Numbered from the stretch's first letter, positions 32,415-45,203 are shown. The stretch: 64,000 nucleotides of DNA from Miscanthus floridulus (GCF_019320115.1 NC_089581.1:69513294-69577293), one strand, 5' to 3'. Translations and numbers: made by a program. Notes: generated from the sequence alone by a model not told the origin.

Positions 32415-34222
32415 TGAAAGCCCTAGTTTGGTTTTGGTTAATTGATGAAACCTATTTGGACTAATCCTTGCATCTAAGTGTGTGACTAGATAGGATGGTC
32501 CAATCCAAGTGGTGGAGCAAGTTGAAGTCCATGGTGATGATGGTGATCATGCTCTAGACTTGGAAAAGAAGAAAGAGAAAAACAAAATGGGCTCAAGGCA
32601 AAGGTAAAATGAATCAGGCCATTTTATTTTTGGTGATCAAGACACTATAGAGAGTGTGGTCACATTTAGGATAGATGGTCATACTGTTAAGAGGGGAGCT
32701 CTTATCGGACAACTCGATCATCTAGTGCCACTAGGTGTTGGAAAACTTGCATATGCATTTTAGGCCTAGTGCACAATCCGTGAGAAGTGATTAACCTTTG
32801 GAAAATTATTGTGAAAATGCTAACACACTTGCACGTGATGGTGAAATACTTGGAGTGTTAGCACATTTACAAAGGTGGTGAAAAAGGCGAAGAAAAGGAG
32901 GCAAATCTTGGCTCAGGGTGCTGCCCTAGGGGCACCATCATGCCCTATCTAGTGCACTACCACCCCTATGGCGGTGACCGGCTGGACAAGGCCGAGAGGG
33001 AAGTGTTGGGTTGGCACATCCACCCCTAGGGAAGTGTCCACCTGACTCTGGCCGAGAAGCAGCAGAAGAGAGGGCGGCGCCGGAGTGTTCGGTGTTCACC
33101 GCCATGGTGAGGGCGGTGCACCACCTGGTCACTACCGCTGGTATGAAGGTGCCACCACCGCTTTTTACCCAAAGGTAACTGAAGTAGGGTTGGTCACCGC
33201 CGTAGGCACCGCCATTCCTAGGGTGGTGCACCGCCGCTTTTTTCTAGAGGCATGGGTATTCAGGGGGGTTGGTCGGGTGGTCACCGCCTCCCCTAGGGCG
33301 GTGCCACCGCCACCCTATCTGGTGACCCAATGACTAGTGGATAACCATTGGATGGGCACCACCACCCCATGTCCAGTGCCACACCGACATGTCTGGTGCC
33401 CTTGCAGAATCTACTCCAAAGGGGTAACAGCTCTATTTGCTTGTGGGCTTATAAATAAAGGTGGTGGCCGACCTTGGCCACTCTCTTGGTGCTTCCCACA
33501 CCTATGTAAAGCCTTTGGGAGCTAAGCACACCACTCCACTCACTTGCACACTTGATTTCACATCTTAAGTGAGATTGGAGAGCCTCTAGTGCATTGCTTA
33601 GTGTTCTTGCATCTTGTGGTACTAGTTAAGCGACTTGGGCTGGTGGAGATCTTATTACTTTTGGTGTTTGCCGACACCTAGATGCCTTGGTGATTGGTAG
33701 ATCATCGAGCAGAGGAAGGTAATTGTCTCTAGCTCCGGTCATTGTGATTGTGAGGGGTTCTTGTGCCTTTCTCGGTAGAGCACCAAAGGCAACTCTAGTG
33801 GATTGTGCATGGCTTGTGGATCCTCATCTTGTGTTGGTTGTGCGGCACCCGTTGCAGGTTAGGCATATGATGCTTATTAGCGCATGAACCTCCAAGTAAG
33901 TGAATCGCCACAATGGGGACTAGCTTTTTGGCAAGCAAGTGAACCTTGGAGGAAAAATCATTGTGTCATCATTGTCTTGTTAGTGGTTAGTGAAGCTCTT
34001 TAGTTAGTCTTTGAGAGCTCAGTAACTTAGAGAGTAGTGATTTAGCATATTGTGTGACATAGAGATCATAAATAACTAGAATTGTGGATAGGAGGCTTGC
34101 ACTTTTAGTAGGCTAGCGCAACACTCGTTTTGCCGTTTAATTGTCTAACATCATGACTTAAGTGTTGTTCTAGAAATTTTTAAATAGGTTATTCACCCCC
34201 CTCTAGCCATTAGGACCTTTCA
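32415..34222 (+). repeat. Copia 5' LTR of element no. 2 (1808 bp)
   Basis: Starts TGAAAGCCCTAG and ends GGACCTTTCA, followed by AGTGGTATCGGAG, an initiator-Met tRNA type primer site. The start resembles the LTR at 4875 (TGAAAGCGTCTAGG), so the elements are related. A poly-G/C stretch at 32900-33400 holds short overlapping ORFs with no family match. Confidence 0.8.
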
Positions 34223-34277
34223 AGTGGTATCGGAGATGTGGTCACCGTGATTTGAGGCTTAACAACCTTTGGTCAAA

Positions 34278-34496
34278 ATGGCTCAAATCAACAACACCAA
34301 GAAGCCACCCCAATTTGATGGCTCCAATTATCCTTATTGGAAGGCTAAGATGACCACCTACATCAAGTCAATCAATAGAAAGGTGTGGAAGGTGGTGGAG
34401 ACCAAGATTGAGATAGTCGATCCGGAGACTCCCATCGCGGCCAAAGAGGTGTTGCTCCAAAATAATGACATTGCTCTTAGTGCTATTCATGATGCC
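34278..34496 (+). pseudogene. Copia gag N-terminus (element no. 2), interrupted
   Basis: The frame opens MAQINNTKKPPQFDGSNYPY, followed by WKAKMTTYIKSI and a DIALSAIHDA block, the same gag opening as in element no. 3. It is intact until the Athila-like LTR begins at 34497. An ATG three codons upstream (34269) is also possible. The rest of this Copia element lies beyond the window. Confidence 0.85.
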
Positions 34497-35768
34497 TGTT
34501 GATGGTTGTTAATGTCAATCATAAACCATTAATATACTCTACATACACACTTAATTCCATCACCAAACATAGGTATAGGATTTTAATCTAATTTATTCCA
34601 TAAGTTTTGGTGAATCTATAAATGCTGGAAGATTTATCCAGAAAACAACTCCTGGGACCACCGTCATACACTCAAAATAGGCAAACCAACATCAACAAGT
34701 GATTCAACTCACGAAACCTACGAAAGTCGACTCAAGACGAAGCCCAGGACTCACCACCCGAAGGGGAGGCCCACCTACCACTGTAGCAGGCCGGCTGGCC
34801 CATTACAGTGGCCCCTCGCCCGCCGCCGCCTCATACACCTTCCTAAGATCTGGACCCTAGATTTTAAGGTGGTTTTAGGTCGGTTTATCCAATGGTGATC
34901 GAGGGAGTTGATGCGGATCGATGATGTGGTGATTCCTTGCCCCCTACTCTACCTCGATTCCTTGCCCCATACTCCACCTCAGCCTATATAAGGGCACCCA
35001 GACCCCCTCCAGGAGGCACACATCTACATACCCTATGCTCTAGAGCTTCATAATTTCATATCCCTTGTAGTAGTGTCCCTCTAGATGATTTCCATCTAAT
35101 TGTAATATAGAAAATACGTAGAGAGAAGAGGAGAGAGCTAAGGAGGAGTCAGATATGTCGAATCTTCCTCGATTTTGTACTTCTATAGATTTGATTCATC
35201 CTTGAGTAATCTCTAGGTTCTTCAAATACTATTCCTAAGTTCTCTATTTATTTAATTTCAGTATTTACTTTTAGTTATTTATTGGATTCCCATTTGCATC
35301 GAGTGCTCTAGTCTTTGCAAAATTAGATTAGTAATCAATAGATTAGGCATGGTGCTTAGTCTTGCGATTACCTAGAATTGCACCCATCCCTACGGATAGT
35401 TGTGGTAGCCCTAGGTGGTGATAGCCCTAATGACCAACGTAGTCCACCACGTTTGGGTTGGTGTTTGTAGGACCGTAGTCTAAACTTTCTAGCCCCTTTC
35501 TCATCTCACTCTGAGGCTAGTGTTTTGATGTCCCGAAGTAAGTAAACTTATAGTAACCTTGATTCTTAGATCAACTAGAGAAACCTTAGGAAATTCCTCT
35601 CTACCCACAAAAACAATTATCTATCTTTATCCTTGGGTGACCTTGACCCTTGATTAGTACACTTTGCATTCCTTGTGGAAATCGATACCTTGGAATACTC
35701 CCGGGTAAAAGCTACAGTGATATCTGTGCGCTTGTGGATTATTCTGTTTGTGTTAATAAATACCAACA
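34497..35768 (+). repeat. Athila-like 5' LTR (1272 bp)
   Basis: Defined by its TG...CA ends, the primer site after it, and the matching second copy from 41316. A TATA-like CCTATATAAGGGC lies at about 34983. Confidence 0.88.
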
Positions 35769-35793
35769 AGCTCTCTAGCGCCATTGCCGAGGA

Positions 35794-36711
35794 ATGGTAG
35801 CTGTGCTAGTTTCGAACCAAGTTCGTCCATGTTTACCACCATATTCATCTCACCACATGGATTCCACTCCTATATATAAACTCTCTGCTCCAAAGGGCGA
35901 ATTGTTGGAGCCTCCACCATCATCACATCCTATACGTACAGATGGCTATGAGCTTTTCCCTGCTTTCATAGCCATGGTTCGGGAGCAAACCTTCTCTGGA
36001 GCAGAAAGAAAAAATCCATATGTCCACCTTCGGGAATTTGAGCAATTGTGTTCGTGCTTGAATATTTCTGGCATGACACATGAGACCTTAAAGTGGAAAT
36101 TGTTTCCGTTCTCCCTTTCAGAGAGAGCAAAACAATGTTATGGTCATACCGTTAGAAGTGTAAATGGAGATTGGGATGAACTTCGAGACAAATTTTGTCT
36201 TGTTTTCTTCCCTACTTCTAGGATTATTGCTCTTCGTCTAGAAATTCTTACTTTCCAACAAAAGGATAAGGAAACTTTAGAAGCCGCTTGGGCAATATTT
36301 TCAAATTTAATCACATCTAGCCTAGATTTGTCTATGCCTGACCATGTTCTTCTACATCACTTCCATTATGGCCTTAGCAAAGAAGTTGCCCTTTTTCTCA
36401 ATATCTCTTTAGGACGATCGTTCTCTCATAAAAGTGTTTATGATGAATTCCCCGAAGAAGAAGTTGAGCCAAGCTCCAAACCAGAAGAGGACGCACATGC
36501 AACTAAATTAGAAATTCCAATTGATTTTTCACATAATTTGGTTGTAGAAAAACCTCCCATTGAGGGAACGCAAAACAAACTAGAGGATGTTGAACCATCT
36601 CCTTTAGAGTTTCCCTTTGAATTTGAGGAGGATCTCTTTGAAGATTATGGAAAGCGAGACTTCTGGCATAGACCACTTCATCTAACCTGCACGAAGAATC
36701 AGTCCATATAG
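35794..36711 (+). CDS. Athila-like gag
   Basis: The 305-residue ORF opens 25 bases after the LTR. It has the retrotransposon gag domain of the Athila group around residues 60-200 (NPYVHLREFEQLCSCLNISG, then LKWKLFPFSLSERAKQCY and an ETLEAAWAIF block), followed by an acidic, low-complexity tail. Gag packages the element's RNA. Athila gag usually runs on into protease in one frame; here TAG at 36709-36711 ends it, and similar sequence continues in shifted frames, so the polyprotein is broken. The first ATG at 35794 is close to the primer site, so the true start may be the later Met within HHMDSTPIYKL. Confidence 0.85.
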   Translation: MVAVLVSNQVRPCLPPYSSHHMDSTPIYKLSAPKGELLEPPPSSHPIRTDGYELFPAFIAMVREQTFSGAERKNPYVHLREFEQLCSCLNISGMTHETLKWKLFPFSLSERAKQCYGHTVRSVNGDWDELRDKFCLVFFPTSRIIALRLEILTFQQKDKETLEAAWAIFSNLITSSLDLSMPDHVLLHHFHYGLSKEVALFLNISLGRSFSHKSVYDEFPEEEVEPSSKPEEDAHATKLEIPIDFSHNLVVEKPPIEGTQNKLEDVEPSPLEFPFEFEEDLFEDYGKRDFWHRPLHLTCTKNQSI

Positions 36712-36737
36712 AACACATCAAAAGCCTCTCGTCAGTC

Positions 36738-37094
36738 ATGAGTTTTGAATGGTTGAGGGAAGCGGAGTTATCTCCTAAGGTAGCTCAATTCATCTCCCCT
36801 TTAACCATTCTTTTATGCCAAGTTAGAGGGTTTGCTATGAAAATCCACTATAATCCTTCCATCGAGATAAACTTCATTTCAAAGACATTAGCCAAAATTC
36901 TTTACCTCGACACATCCTTAACCCCATCTCAAAAACTTCTACAAAGCCCATCAGGATTAATTCTTGAAAGCCATGGGGTCTTAAGGACTGTTCCTGTCAT
37001 AATCAATAACTCTAGGATATGTTTAGATTTTCATATTTTTGACATCTCAGAGATTCCTCTTTTGATTGGCAGACCAATCATGAGACTTCTATAG
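36738..37094 (+). pseudogene. Athila-like aspartic protease region
   Basis: The frame shows the retropepsin-like fold order of Athila proteases: a YNPSIEINFISKTLAK block where family members have a substituted active site, then the second half VPVIINNSRICLDFHIFDIS and PLLIGRPI. The canonical D-S/T-G is not visible, which is frequent in this lineage's decayed copies. It stops at TAG 37092-37094. Confidence 0.6.
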
Positions 37095-37172
37095 GAAAAA
37101 CCACTATGAGGTCATTTAGACTTTAAGGTTGGGAATTCCACTATTACCATTCGTCTTGCCCATCCAACTAAC

Positions 37173-38336
37173 ATGATGGTGGAACCCAAACCTGAACAAG
37201 ACTCCATTGAGGAAGTTTTAATGGAATCTCTAGAAGAGATGGCTCAACCAGTCCTTGATGATGAACACTTTGTTCATGAAGAGGAAGAACTAGCAGAGTC
37301 CATTGAGGTCGACAAAAATGAGCAGCCATTACCTCCTTCAATTGAGCTAAAACATCTTCCTCTTGGCCTAAAATATGTCTTTCTTCACAATAAATGGGAA
37401 ACCCCAGTGATTATCAGTGACAAGCTCTCCGAAGATGAAACACAAAAGCTTGTCACTATTGTTGAAAGACATAGATCCATTATAGGCTACTCACTCCAAG
37501 ATCTCAAGGGCATTAGCCCCACTCTTTGTACTCATCGCATCCCTATCAAGCCTGATTGCACAGCTTCAAGGGAGCCACAACGAAGACTTAACAACGCTAT
37601 GCGAGAAGTTGTTAAGAAAGAGGTCCTTAAACTCCTGCATGCTAGGAAGGAATTGTGCTAGGATACAAGGTGTCCGAACGTGGGATAGCGGTGGATAGAG
37701 CAAAAGTTGAAGTTATTGAACAACTTCCACCCCCCATGAATGTGAAAGGAATTCGTAGCTTTCTGGGACATGCGGGGTTTTACAGGCATTTTATTAAAAA
37801 CTTTTCTCAAATTGCTAGACCCCTAACTAGTCTACTAGCTAAGGATGCACCTTTCATTTTTAATGATGAGTGCCATGAAGCCTTTCAAATCCTTAAAAAG
37901 GCACTCATCTCAGCTCCAATTATTCAACCACCTGATTGGAAGCTTCCTTTTGAGATCATGTGTGATGCTAGTGACTTTGTGGTTGGAGCCGTTTTAGGCC
38001 AAACCAAGGATAAGAAGCATTATGCCATATCCTATGCTAGCAAAACCTTGGTTGGACCTCAGCTCAACTAAGCTACCACTAAAAAAGAGCTGTTGGCTGT
38101 TGTCTTTGCTATAGACAAGTTTAGATCTTACTTAGTGGGGGCAAAGGTAATCATTTATACAGATCATGCTGCTCTCAAGTACCTCCTCACTTAGAAAGAT
38201 GGTAAGCCTTGGCTAATTCGATGGACCCTCCTACTCTAAGAGTTTGACATAGAAATAAGATATAAAAAGGGAGTAAAAAACTCGGTAGCTGACCACTTGT
38301 CTAGACTTCAGTTTAAGGAAACACATGAGTTACCCA
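37173..38336 (+). pseudogene. Athila-like RT-RNase H with the RT core deleted
   Basis: The N-terminal pre-RT region is present up to VVKKEVLKLLHA (about 37640). The next recognisable sequence (EGIVLGYKVSERGI, about 37655) belongs to the RT/RNase H connection. The whole RT palm with its YxDD box, roughly 190 residues in related elements, is absent, and the reading frame changes at the junction. RNase H follows with CDASDFVVGAVLGQ, a YASKTL block, TKKELLAVVFAI and TDHAALKYLL, but with TAA at 38069 and later TAG and TAA stops. The copy cannot make reverse transcriptase. Confidence 0.85.
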
Positions 38337-38639
38337 TCAATGACTACCTAAGGGATGACACCCTACTCGAGATAACAGACTCCAATCCATGGTATGCAAA
38401 CATTGTGAACTTTATAGTGGCAGGCTATGTCCCACCTGGTGAGAACAAAAGAAAGTTGATCCATGAGAGCTGTTTTCACCTTTGGGATGAGCCATATCTA
38501 TTCTGAGTTTGCGCTGATGGATTGTTGAGGAGATGTGTTCCTATGGATGAGGCTACCAAGATTGTGGAGAGATTTCATGCCTCACCATATGGAGGACATT
38601 ATGGAGCATTCCAAACACATGCCAAGATCTAGCAAAGTG

Positions 38640-39646
38640 GCTTTTTTCTAGCCACCGATGTATGAAGGTATAAGGGAGTTTGTCAGGAGATGCCATCGAT
38701 GTCAGAAACAAGGGAACATCAACTTGCGAGATGCGATGCCTCTCATGAATAATCTTCAAGTGGAACTCTTTGATGTATGGGGGATTTATTTCATGGGGCC
38801 GTTCCCCATGTCCAAGAACTATGAGTACATTTTGGTGGCTGTGGACTATGTGTCCAAATGGGTAGAAGCAATACCATGTCGAACTGCCGATTCAAAACAT
38901 GCCAAGAGAATGTTCCACGAAGTCATATTTCCTCGCTTTAGTACGCCCCAAATGGTCATAAGAGATGGAGGATCCCATTTCATAGATAAAGTCTTCTGGA
39001 AATACCTAGCAAAACATGGAGTTCATCATAACATTGCAACGCCATACCATCCCCAAACTAGCGGTCAGGCAGAAACATCTAACAAGCAAATCAAGAATAT
39101 TCTACAAAAGACCATTGATGAAATGGGTAAGGGATGGAAGGATAAACTCCCTGATGCACTTGGGGCTTACCAAATTGCATATAAGACACCGATTGGCATG
39201 TCACCTTATCAACTTGTCTATGGAAAAACATGCCATTTGTCTATTGAATTGAAATTTAGGGCCCATTGGGCAATCAAGAAATGGAACATGGATCTCCACC
39301 TAGCTGGCAAGAATCGTCAAATGTAATTATCTGAGCTTGAAGAATGGAGAGAAAAGGCTTATCACAACTCCAAGATTTACAAAGAAAGAACAAAAAGATG
39401 GCACGATAAGAGAATCAAGCACAAGGAGTTCAAGCCTAGCGGCAAAGTTCTACTATTCAATTCAAGAGTAAAGCTATTTGGACAGGGGAAACTACGAAGA
39501 AAGTGGGATGGACCTTACAAAGTCGTCGACACTTCAACTCATGGGGCCATTACCATCCAAGATGATACAGGTAACACCTTTAAGGTAAATGGCCAATGTT
39601 TGAAGGTTTATTTTGAGCCAAAGTTAATAAGGTTGAGGAACTTGTG
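38640..39646 (+). pseudogene. Athila-like integrase with catalytic Asp replaced
   Basis: The zinc-binding HHCC end is partly kept (CHRCQKQGN). The catalytic core reads [12 protein letters not shown] where family members read GIDFMGPF, so the first Asp of the DDE triad is Tyr (TAT for GAT). The second Asp (VIRDGGSHF) and the Glu ([12 protein letters not shown]) are present. A TAA at 39324 interrupts it, and the C-terminal domain continues in frame to about 39646 ([13 protein letters not shown] block, then [11 protein letters not shown]). Integrase inserts the cDNA; this copy would be inactive. Confidence 0.85.
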
Positions 39647-41300
39647 ATTGAGTTCATAGAATTCTCACATTAAAGCTCATTCAATCTTTGACATAAAATT
39701 GGACTCTTTCCTTAGTATAAAATTTTGGAAATTTAAATTTTCTCTTCATTTGATTTTAGTTACATTTTGTAGTTGAATAAATGTTGACTCTCTGGTGTCT
39801 CTCACTAGAAGAGTCTCTTTTGTTTTCACCGTTTCTGTCTATGAATAAAAGCCAGGTATAGTTTTGAAGAAGTGTGGGGGTCATGCCAACTCCCATTGTG
39901 AACAAAAGATTGAAGCACATCATGCACTAGTGAAGGAGCCTGCATACAACTTCTAGAATTTGGTTTGATTCTCTTTCACTTTGTTCATATGCTTACTCTC
40001 TGCTTTGCACTTGTTTAAACATGCAAATTAAAAAAAACCCCAAGTTTCACACTTAAAGTTAAAACTTTGAAAGTGAATATGAATATAGCTCTTTCAGATT
40101 GGCATGTATAATGTTTATTCCTTACATATACTTGGTGCTTGTGGGAAAAATATCATACAGGAAAATCATATTGACTAAGTTGTTGTGGAGTGTGATATAG
40201 TTCTAGCTTTGAAATCCTACCTGTTCAATTCAAAGTACTTGGAGAATTTGTTTTTGATCAAATATTATAAAACCATAGTATCACATTGGTGATAAATTCC
40301 TACTAGAGCCATATACGTACTTGTAGGATACAAACCTTCCACATGTTGCTTCCTTTGTGTTGAGTTTTGTCAAGTCTTATTGACCCTTGTTGAGAGATTT
40401 ATCATGCTCCCAAGATCAAGAACACGTACATGCCACATATATGTGCTTCTTCTACACTGGAAGTACCAAAACATGCTTTTCATCAATCTTAAAATGTTTG
40501 ACTCCCACACTAGGGGTGAAGACAAAAATATGTTTGATAGGTTTATCCACCAAATAAATGCTCCACGTTCTTGTGAATATCTCTCTTGAAAAGGTTTGTT
40601 GCAGAAAGAGACATGGGGCTATGCAAAAGAAAAAGTAAAAAAAAGAAAGAAAAAAGAAGAAGTTGAAAAAATGGACACAAAGATGTCCAGAGTATTGAAA
40701 ACAATGGGTACAAAGATGCCCACCATAAAAAAGAAAAAGAGATAGCCCCTGCTCTTGCAAATATTTCAAGTTTCAACAAGAGAGATATGTTTTCAAGGAG
40801 CAAAGTAGAATTAGGTTAGCCTCCAAATATTCCACACACATGCACATCTTGATCTAAGAGGATGACATTCCCTCCTTGGATCCGAGATTTGACTTTTACA
40901 ATATATGCAAGGTATGTATGCTACATATTTTACCCCTACCTGAACTCCACATAAGCTTTTAGAAGTAGGATGATACAAAAGAAGGCAATGCTCATGTGCC
41001 TTGGTAAGGAATCATACACCATTGAGTGATTTGAGAGTACCATTTGAGGAGTATAAAGTGAACTATGCATTTCTTGTAAAAATTTTAAAAACTCCAAGTT
41101 ACTGAGATGACAATTTGGGAAGATGACTTCGTTTCGAGAGCTGTTCCACTTTTCAACCGCCCAAGGAGATATGTTAGCCACTCCACATATCCTTTAGGTA
41201 CAAGGAATGTTTTGGAATAATCCATATGCTAGTTCGATTCTTGAATAGTTATGTTTATGTTTACTTTATTCTTTCCTTTACTCGGGGACGAGCAAAGAAC
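39647..41300 (+). other. Athila-like 3' non-coding region
   Basis: The 1.65 kb between integrase and the purine tract holds no supported ORF. In Athila elements this position can carry an env-like ORF; nothing of that kind is recognisable here. An A/G-rich stretch (40620-40760) gives long minus-strand Phe/Leu ORFs that are composition artefacts. Confidence 0.6.
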
Positions 41301-41315
41301 TAGTGTGGGGGAGCT

Positions 41316-42310
41316 TGTTGACGGTTGTTAATGTCAATCATAAACCATTAGTATACTCTACATACACACTTAATTCCATCACCAAACATAGGTATAGGAT
41401 TTTAAACTCATGAATTCCACAAGTTTTGGTGAATCTATGAATGCAAGAAGACTTATCTAGAAACAGCTCCTGGGACCACCGTCATACACTCCAAATAGGC
41501 AAACCAACATCAAGTGATTCAACTCGTGAAACCAGCGAAAGTTGACTCAAGACAGAGCCCAGGACCCACCACCCAAAGGGGAGGCCCACCTACCACTATA
41601 GCAGGCGGGTTGGCCCATTACGGAGGCCCCTCGCCCTCCGTCGCCTCGTACGCCTTCCTAAGATCTAGACCCTTGATTTTAAGGTGGTTTTAGGTCAGTT
41701 TATCCAACGGTGATCGAGGGAGTTAATAGGATCGATGGCGTGGAGATTCCTTGCCCCCTACTCCACCTTGGCCTATATATGGGTGCCTAGACCCCCTCTA
41801 GGAGGTACACATCTACATACCCTATGCTCTAGAGCTTCATAATTTCATACCCCTTGTAGTAGTGTCTCTCTAGATGATTTCCATCTAGTTGTAATATAGA
41901 AAACATGGAGAGAGAAGAGGACAGAGCTAAGGAGGAGACAAATCGATCGGATCTTCCTTGATTTTGTACTTCTATAGATTTGATTCATCCTTGAGTAATC
42001 TCTAGGTTCTTCAAATACTATTCCTAAATTCTCTATTTACTTAATTTTAGTATTTACTTTAAGTTATTTATTGGATTCCCGTTCACATCGAGTGCTTTAG
42101 TCTTGGCAAAACTAGAGTAGTAATCAATAGATTAGGCATGGTGCTTAGTCTTGCAATTACCAAGAATTGCAACCATCCCTATGGATAGTTGTGGTAGCCC
42201 CAGGTGGTGACAACCCTGATGGTCGACGTAGTCCACCATGTTTGGGTTGGTGTTTGTAGGACCGTAGTCTAAACTTCCTAGCCCCTTTCTCATCTCAGTC
42301 TAAGGCTAGT
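41316..42310 (+). repeat. Athila-like 3' LTR, cut by a later insertion
   Basis: Matches 34497 onward from TGTTGACGG through CTCATCTCAGTCTAAGGCTAG, then stops at the TGTCGGGGAC start of the RIRE2-like LTR. It is preceded by the purine tract GTGTGGGGGAG. Confidence 0.9.
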
Positions 42311-43629
42311 TGTCGGGGACCAATACTAGGGTACCCGAAGAGGAGGAGCTAATGATCATCAACATTGATTCATCCGAGCAGTTAAGAGCGCGACTATAGC
42401 TCCAATCAACCCCCGGACATGCAAGCTCCACCTCACCCAACCTCTAGGGAGGGCTCTGCCTCGCCTGACCCCAGGCCATAGGTTTTGCCTTGCCTGACCC
42501 CAAGGCCACAGGCTTCGCCTCTGCCTAACCCTTGGGTCCACGCTCCTCCTCAACCAGCCTCTGGGGGAGGGTTCTACCTCGCCCGACCCTAAGGCTATGG
42601 GCTCTGCCTCACCTGACCCTTGGGTTTGCACTCTGCCTTGCCCGACCATAAGGCCACGGGCTCTGCCTCACCCAACCCTTGGGTTCATGCTCTGCCTCGC
42701 CCAACCCCAAGGCCATGGGTTCTGCCTCGCCCGGTCTCTGGGGGAGGGCTCCACCTCACCCGACCCCGAGGTTGTGGGCTCCGCCTTGCTTGACCCCAAG
42801 GCCGCGGGCTCTATCTCATCTGACAGAGACCCATACCACCACCAACCACTCCAGGTCCAAGTGTATGGGTCTAGGTCAAAACTCTGACGCCAAGGAAGAG
42901 ACCGGCACACCCCGATGTAACCCGTAGCCATGACGGGCCATACCTAAGGATCCACATCAAGAACATCATTGGGTGTACCAGTACTATTCTACCTAACCCT
43001 CGTACGAACATTGGCAGGCAAGTCAGTTCACCACGACGTCCGCCAGGATGGAGCGGAGTGCCGTGACCGGCAGATGATGCCTGCGCATGGCGCCAGTGTT
43101 GAATAAGACCATGATGTGGTGTCATCCCTGTTGACATCTACTGTGTTGGTAGGACCCACATGAAGGATAAGAAGGACCCAGCGGTCCTAAAGGCAGTCCT
43201 CTCCCTCTCGTTTCTTCTCTTTTCCTCCGCTGTAACCCATGCTTTCCCTTAGTCTATAAAAGGGAAATCAGGGCATCCCATGGAGGGAGACGGGCATCAG
43301 ATCGATCTAGGCTAGACCCGATCGAACCATCATGAACCCATTAAACCTCGAACCGATCAAAACACAACATAAGCACACGACCGAGTAGCAACCTAGCTCT
43401 CGACACCCATTCACTCTTTCCACTAGAGACTTGGGACCTATCCCTCTCTTTCCTATTTGTAACCCCTACTACAAATTTTTTGTGCTAGTAACACGGGCAC
43501 CAGCAACGAACTAGACGTAGGGACATTCTACCCGAACCAGTATAAACCTCGTGTCCTCTAAGCACACTATTTGAGCTAGATGCAAAATACTAGAAATTTA
43601 CTCATTGGTGGTAACTCGAAACATCAATA
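42311..43629 (+). repeat. RIRE2-like 5' LTR
   Basis: Begins TGTCGGGGACCAATAC and ends near AACATCAATA, the position of CACCGACA in the family. It is followed by GTTGGTGCGCCAGGTAGGGG. A TATA box (TATAAAAG, 43255-43262) and a diverged CTCTGCCTCGCCCGACCC repeat block (42430-42830) are present. Confidence 0.85.
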
Positions 43630-43801
43630 GTTGGTGCGCCAGGTAGGGGCCTTTTGCGTGTCTTGACATCCACACCAGGCCTCGGATGGCTAGTCACAAC
43701 ATCAGCTGGGTCCTGGGTGCGCACGTGCACTTCAGGGACCTGAACTTCATCGTCACAACGGAGGGAGAGTTGGCGTAGGCTCCCACCGCCACCCAACATC
43801 T

Positions 43802-45203
43802 CCACTCTGCTGGCCTTGACATGATCGTAGAGGTGCTTGAGGAGCTACAGCTACACGCACTGAAGGCCTACATCCCTTGGAGCGACCAACTCCTTGGCTT
43901 TGACTACGGGAGGTTAGAGCACCAGCTCGATGCCTTCCTGGGACCCCAACCATCCCAGGAGGACCTGCGCCACCTCAAATTCTCATTCACCAATGTCATG
44001 GCATAGCTTGCTGGAGGAGAGATGCTCTCTCCGAAATACATCATCCAGAGCACCCTGACAGTGCTCTCGTCCGGTCTCCGCAACACCGCAGAGACCATTG
44101 GCCACCTTGTGGTGCGATGCATGCCTCCATCCCCCACAAACGACGAGTTCATGGGGATGATTGAATATGTTGCGGAGTCTTTCCATGACCTCCTCATGGG
44201 AGAAATAGAGTCACCCTCCACCTCTAACTCTAGCAGGGGGAGCTATCACCCCTCTCATGAATGTTTCATGGAAGGAACCCCCAAGGGACACGTTGAAAGC
44301 ATCCACGAGGAAGAGGCTACCCCGATGAATGACCTCGATGATGAGGTCAAGGGGGATGTAGGGGCCCCACCTTGCCTATAGGTGGAGCAGTTGAAGGCTC
44401 GACACCAAGAGCTTGAGGAAGCGTGACTCCAGCTCGAGCAGGAATGCGCATAGCTCAATCGAGAGATCAAGCGCCATGGAGGCAGTGGGCGTGCATGCCA
44501 TGGCCCATGACATGAACCAGAGGATCATCGAGGACGATGAAGCCCTCCCACACTTCACTCGAGTGAGCCAAAACATCGCTGCTATGGTGCCTTGCTCTGG
44601 GGGCTTCCGAGGCCTACAATGCCCAAAGACCGTTGGGCCCATCGTGAGATTCGCACACTACTCAAGCATGTGGCGGCACAGCAGGCTGAGAGCTCGCTGT
44701 CTTGACGACAAGAGCTCAATGCCAGCAAGTGCATGCTCTCGGAATGACCCAACAAGGATGCATCAGTCCACTAGGCGCCATAAGGTGGTAAGCTACGCAC
44801 TACAGTCCTAGTGCATGAGCGTCTCAGCTGCAACCATGATGCATGCAACACCCTCGATGCCCATAGGCGTGCCCATGGTGTTCTGAGGGAGGGATCTAGC
44901 CATAGCTACCACCCTCATCATGGTGGATGCTATGATAGTGTGGAGGACCAAAGCCTAAGCCCTGGCCTGCCGAGACCTTAGGCCTTCGGCCGACACATCC
45001 TCAACGCCGCCTTTCCACCATGGTACTGACCACCGACCAACATCCTAAAGTACTCTAGGGAATCAAACCCTGGACTATGGCTCGAGGATTATTGGCTTGC
45101 TTGCCAAGCCAGTGAAGCAGATAATGATGATTTCATTATCCACAACCTTCCATTGTTCATGGCCGATGCGACGCGAACATGGTTGGAGCACCTTCCACGC
45201 AAC
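43802..45203 (+). pseudogene. RIRE2-like gag, first part
   Basis: The frames contain the RIRE2-type gag N-terminus (EELQLHALKAYIPWSDQLLG, then LEHQLDAFLGPQPSQEDLRH), a coiled-coil-like Glu-rich middle, and the capsid lead-in with FIIHNLPLFMADATRTWLEH ending at LPRN. TAG codons (for example 44003-44006) and several frame changes break it. At 45204 it is cut by the Tat element's LTR. Confidence 0.8.

Larger units (their letters stand above)
34497..42310 (+). mobile_element. Athila-like Gypsy element, 3' LTR interrupted
   Basis: 5' LTR 34497-35768 starts TGTTGATGG and ends CCAACA, followed by a primer site TAGCGCCATTGCCGAGGAA (Athila-type TGGCGCCGTTGCCGGGGA). Then come gag, protease, a deleted RT, RNase H, integrase, a long non-coding 3' region and a purine tract (TAGTGTGGGGGAGCT) before the 3' LTR at 41316. 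The 3' LTR is cut at 42310 by the RIRE2-like element; its last 270 or so bases should lie beyond it. The two LTRs differ clearly more than those of the inner Tat element, so this insertion is older. The order PR-RT-RH-INT and the element's gag define it as Athila-like. Confidence 0.88.

Noticed and set aside
40452..40803. Minus-strand Phe/Leu-rich ORFs resembling membrane proteins
   Set aside because: They lie over an A/G-rich simple stretch in the Athila-like 3' region; composition alone explains the hydrophobicity.
39647..41300. Env-like ORF of the Athila-like element
   Set aside because: Expected at this position in some Athila relatives, but no frame of useful length or recognisable sequence exists here.
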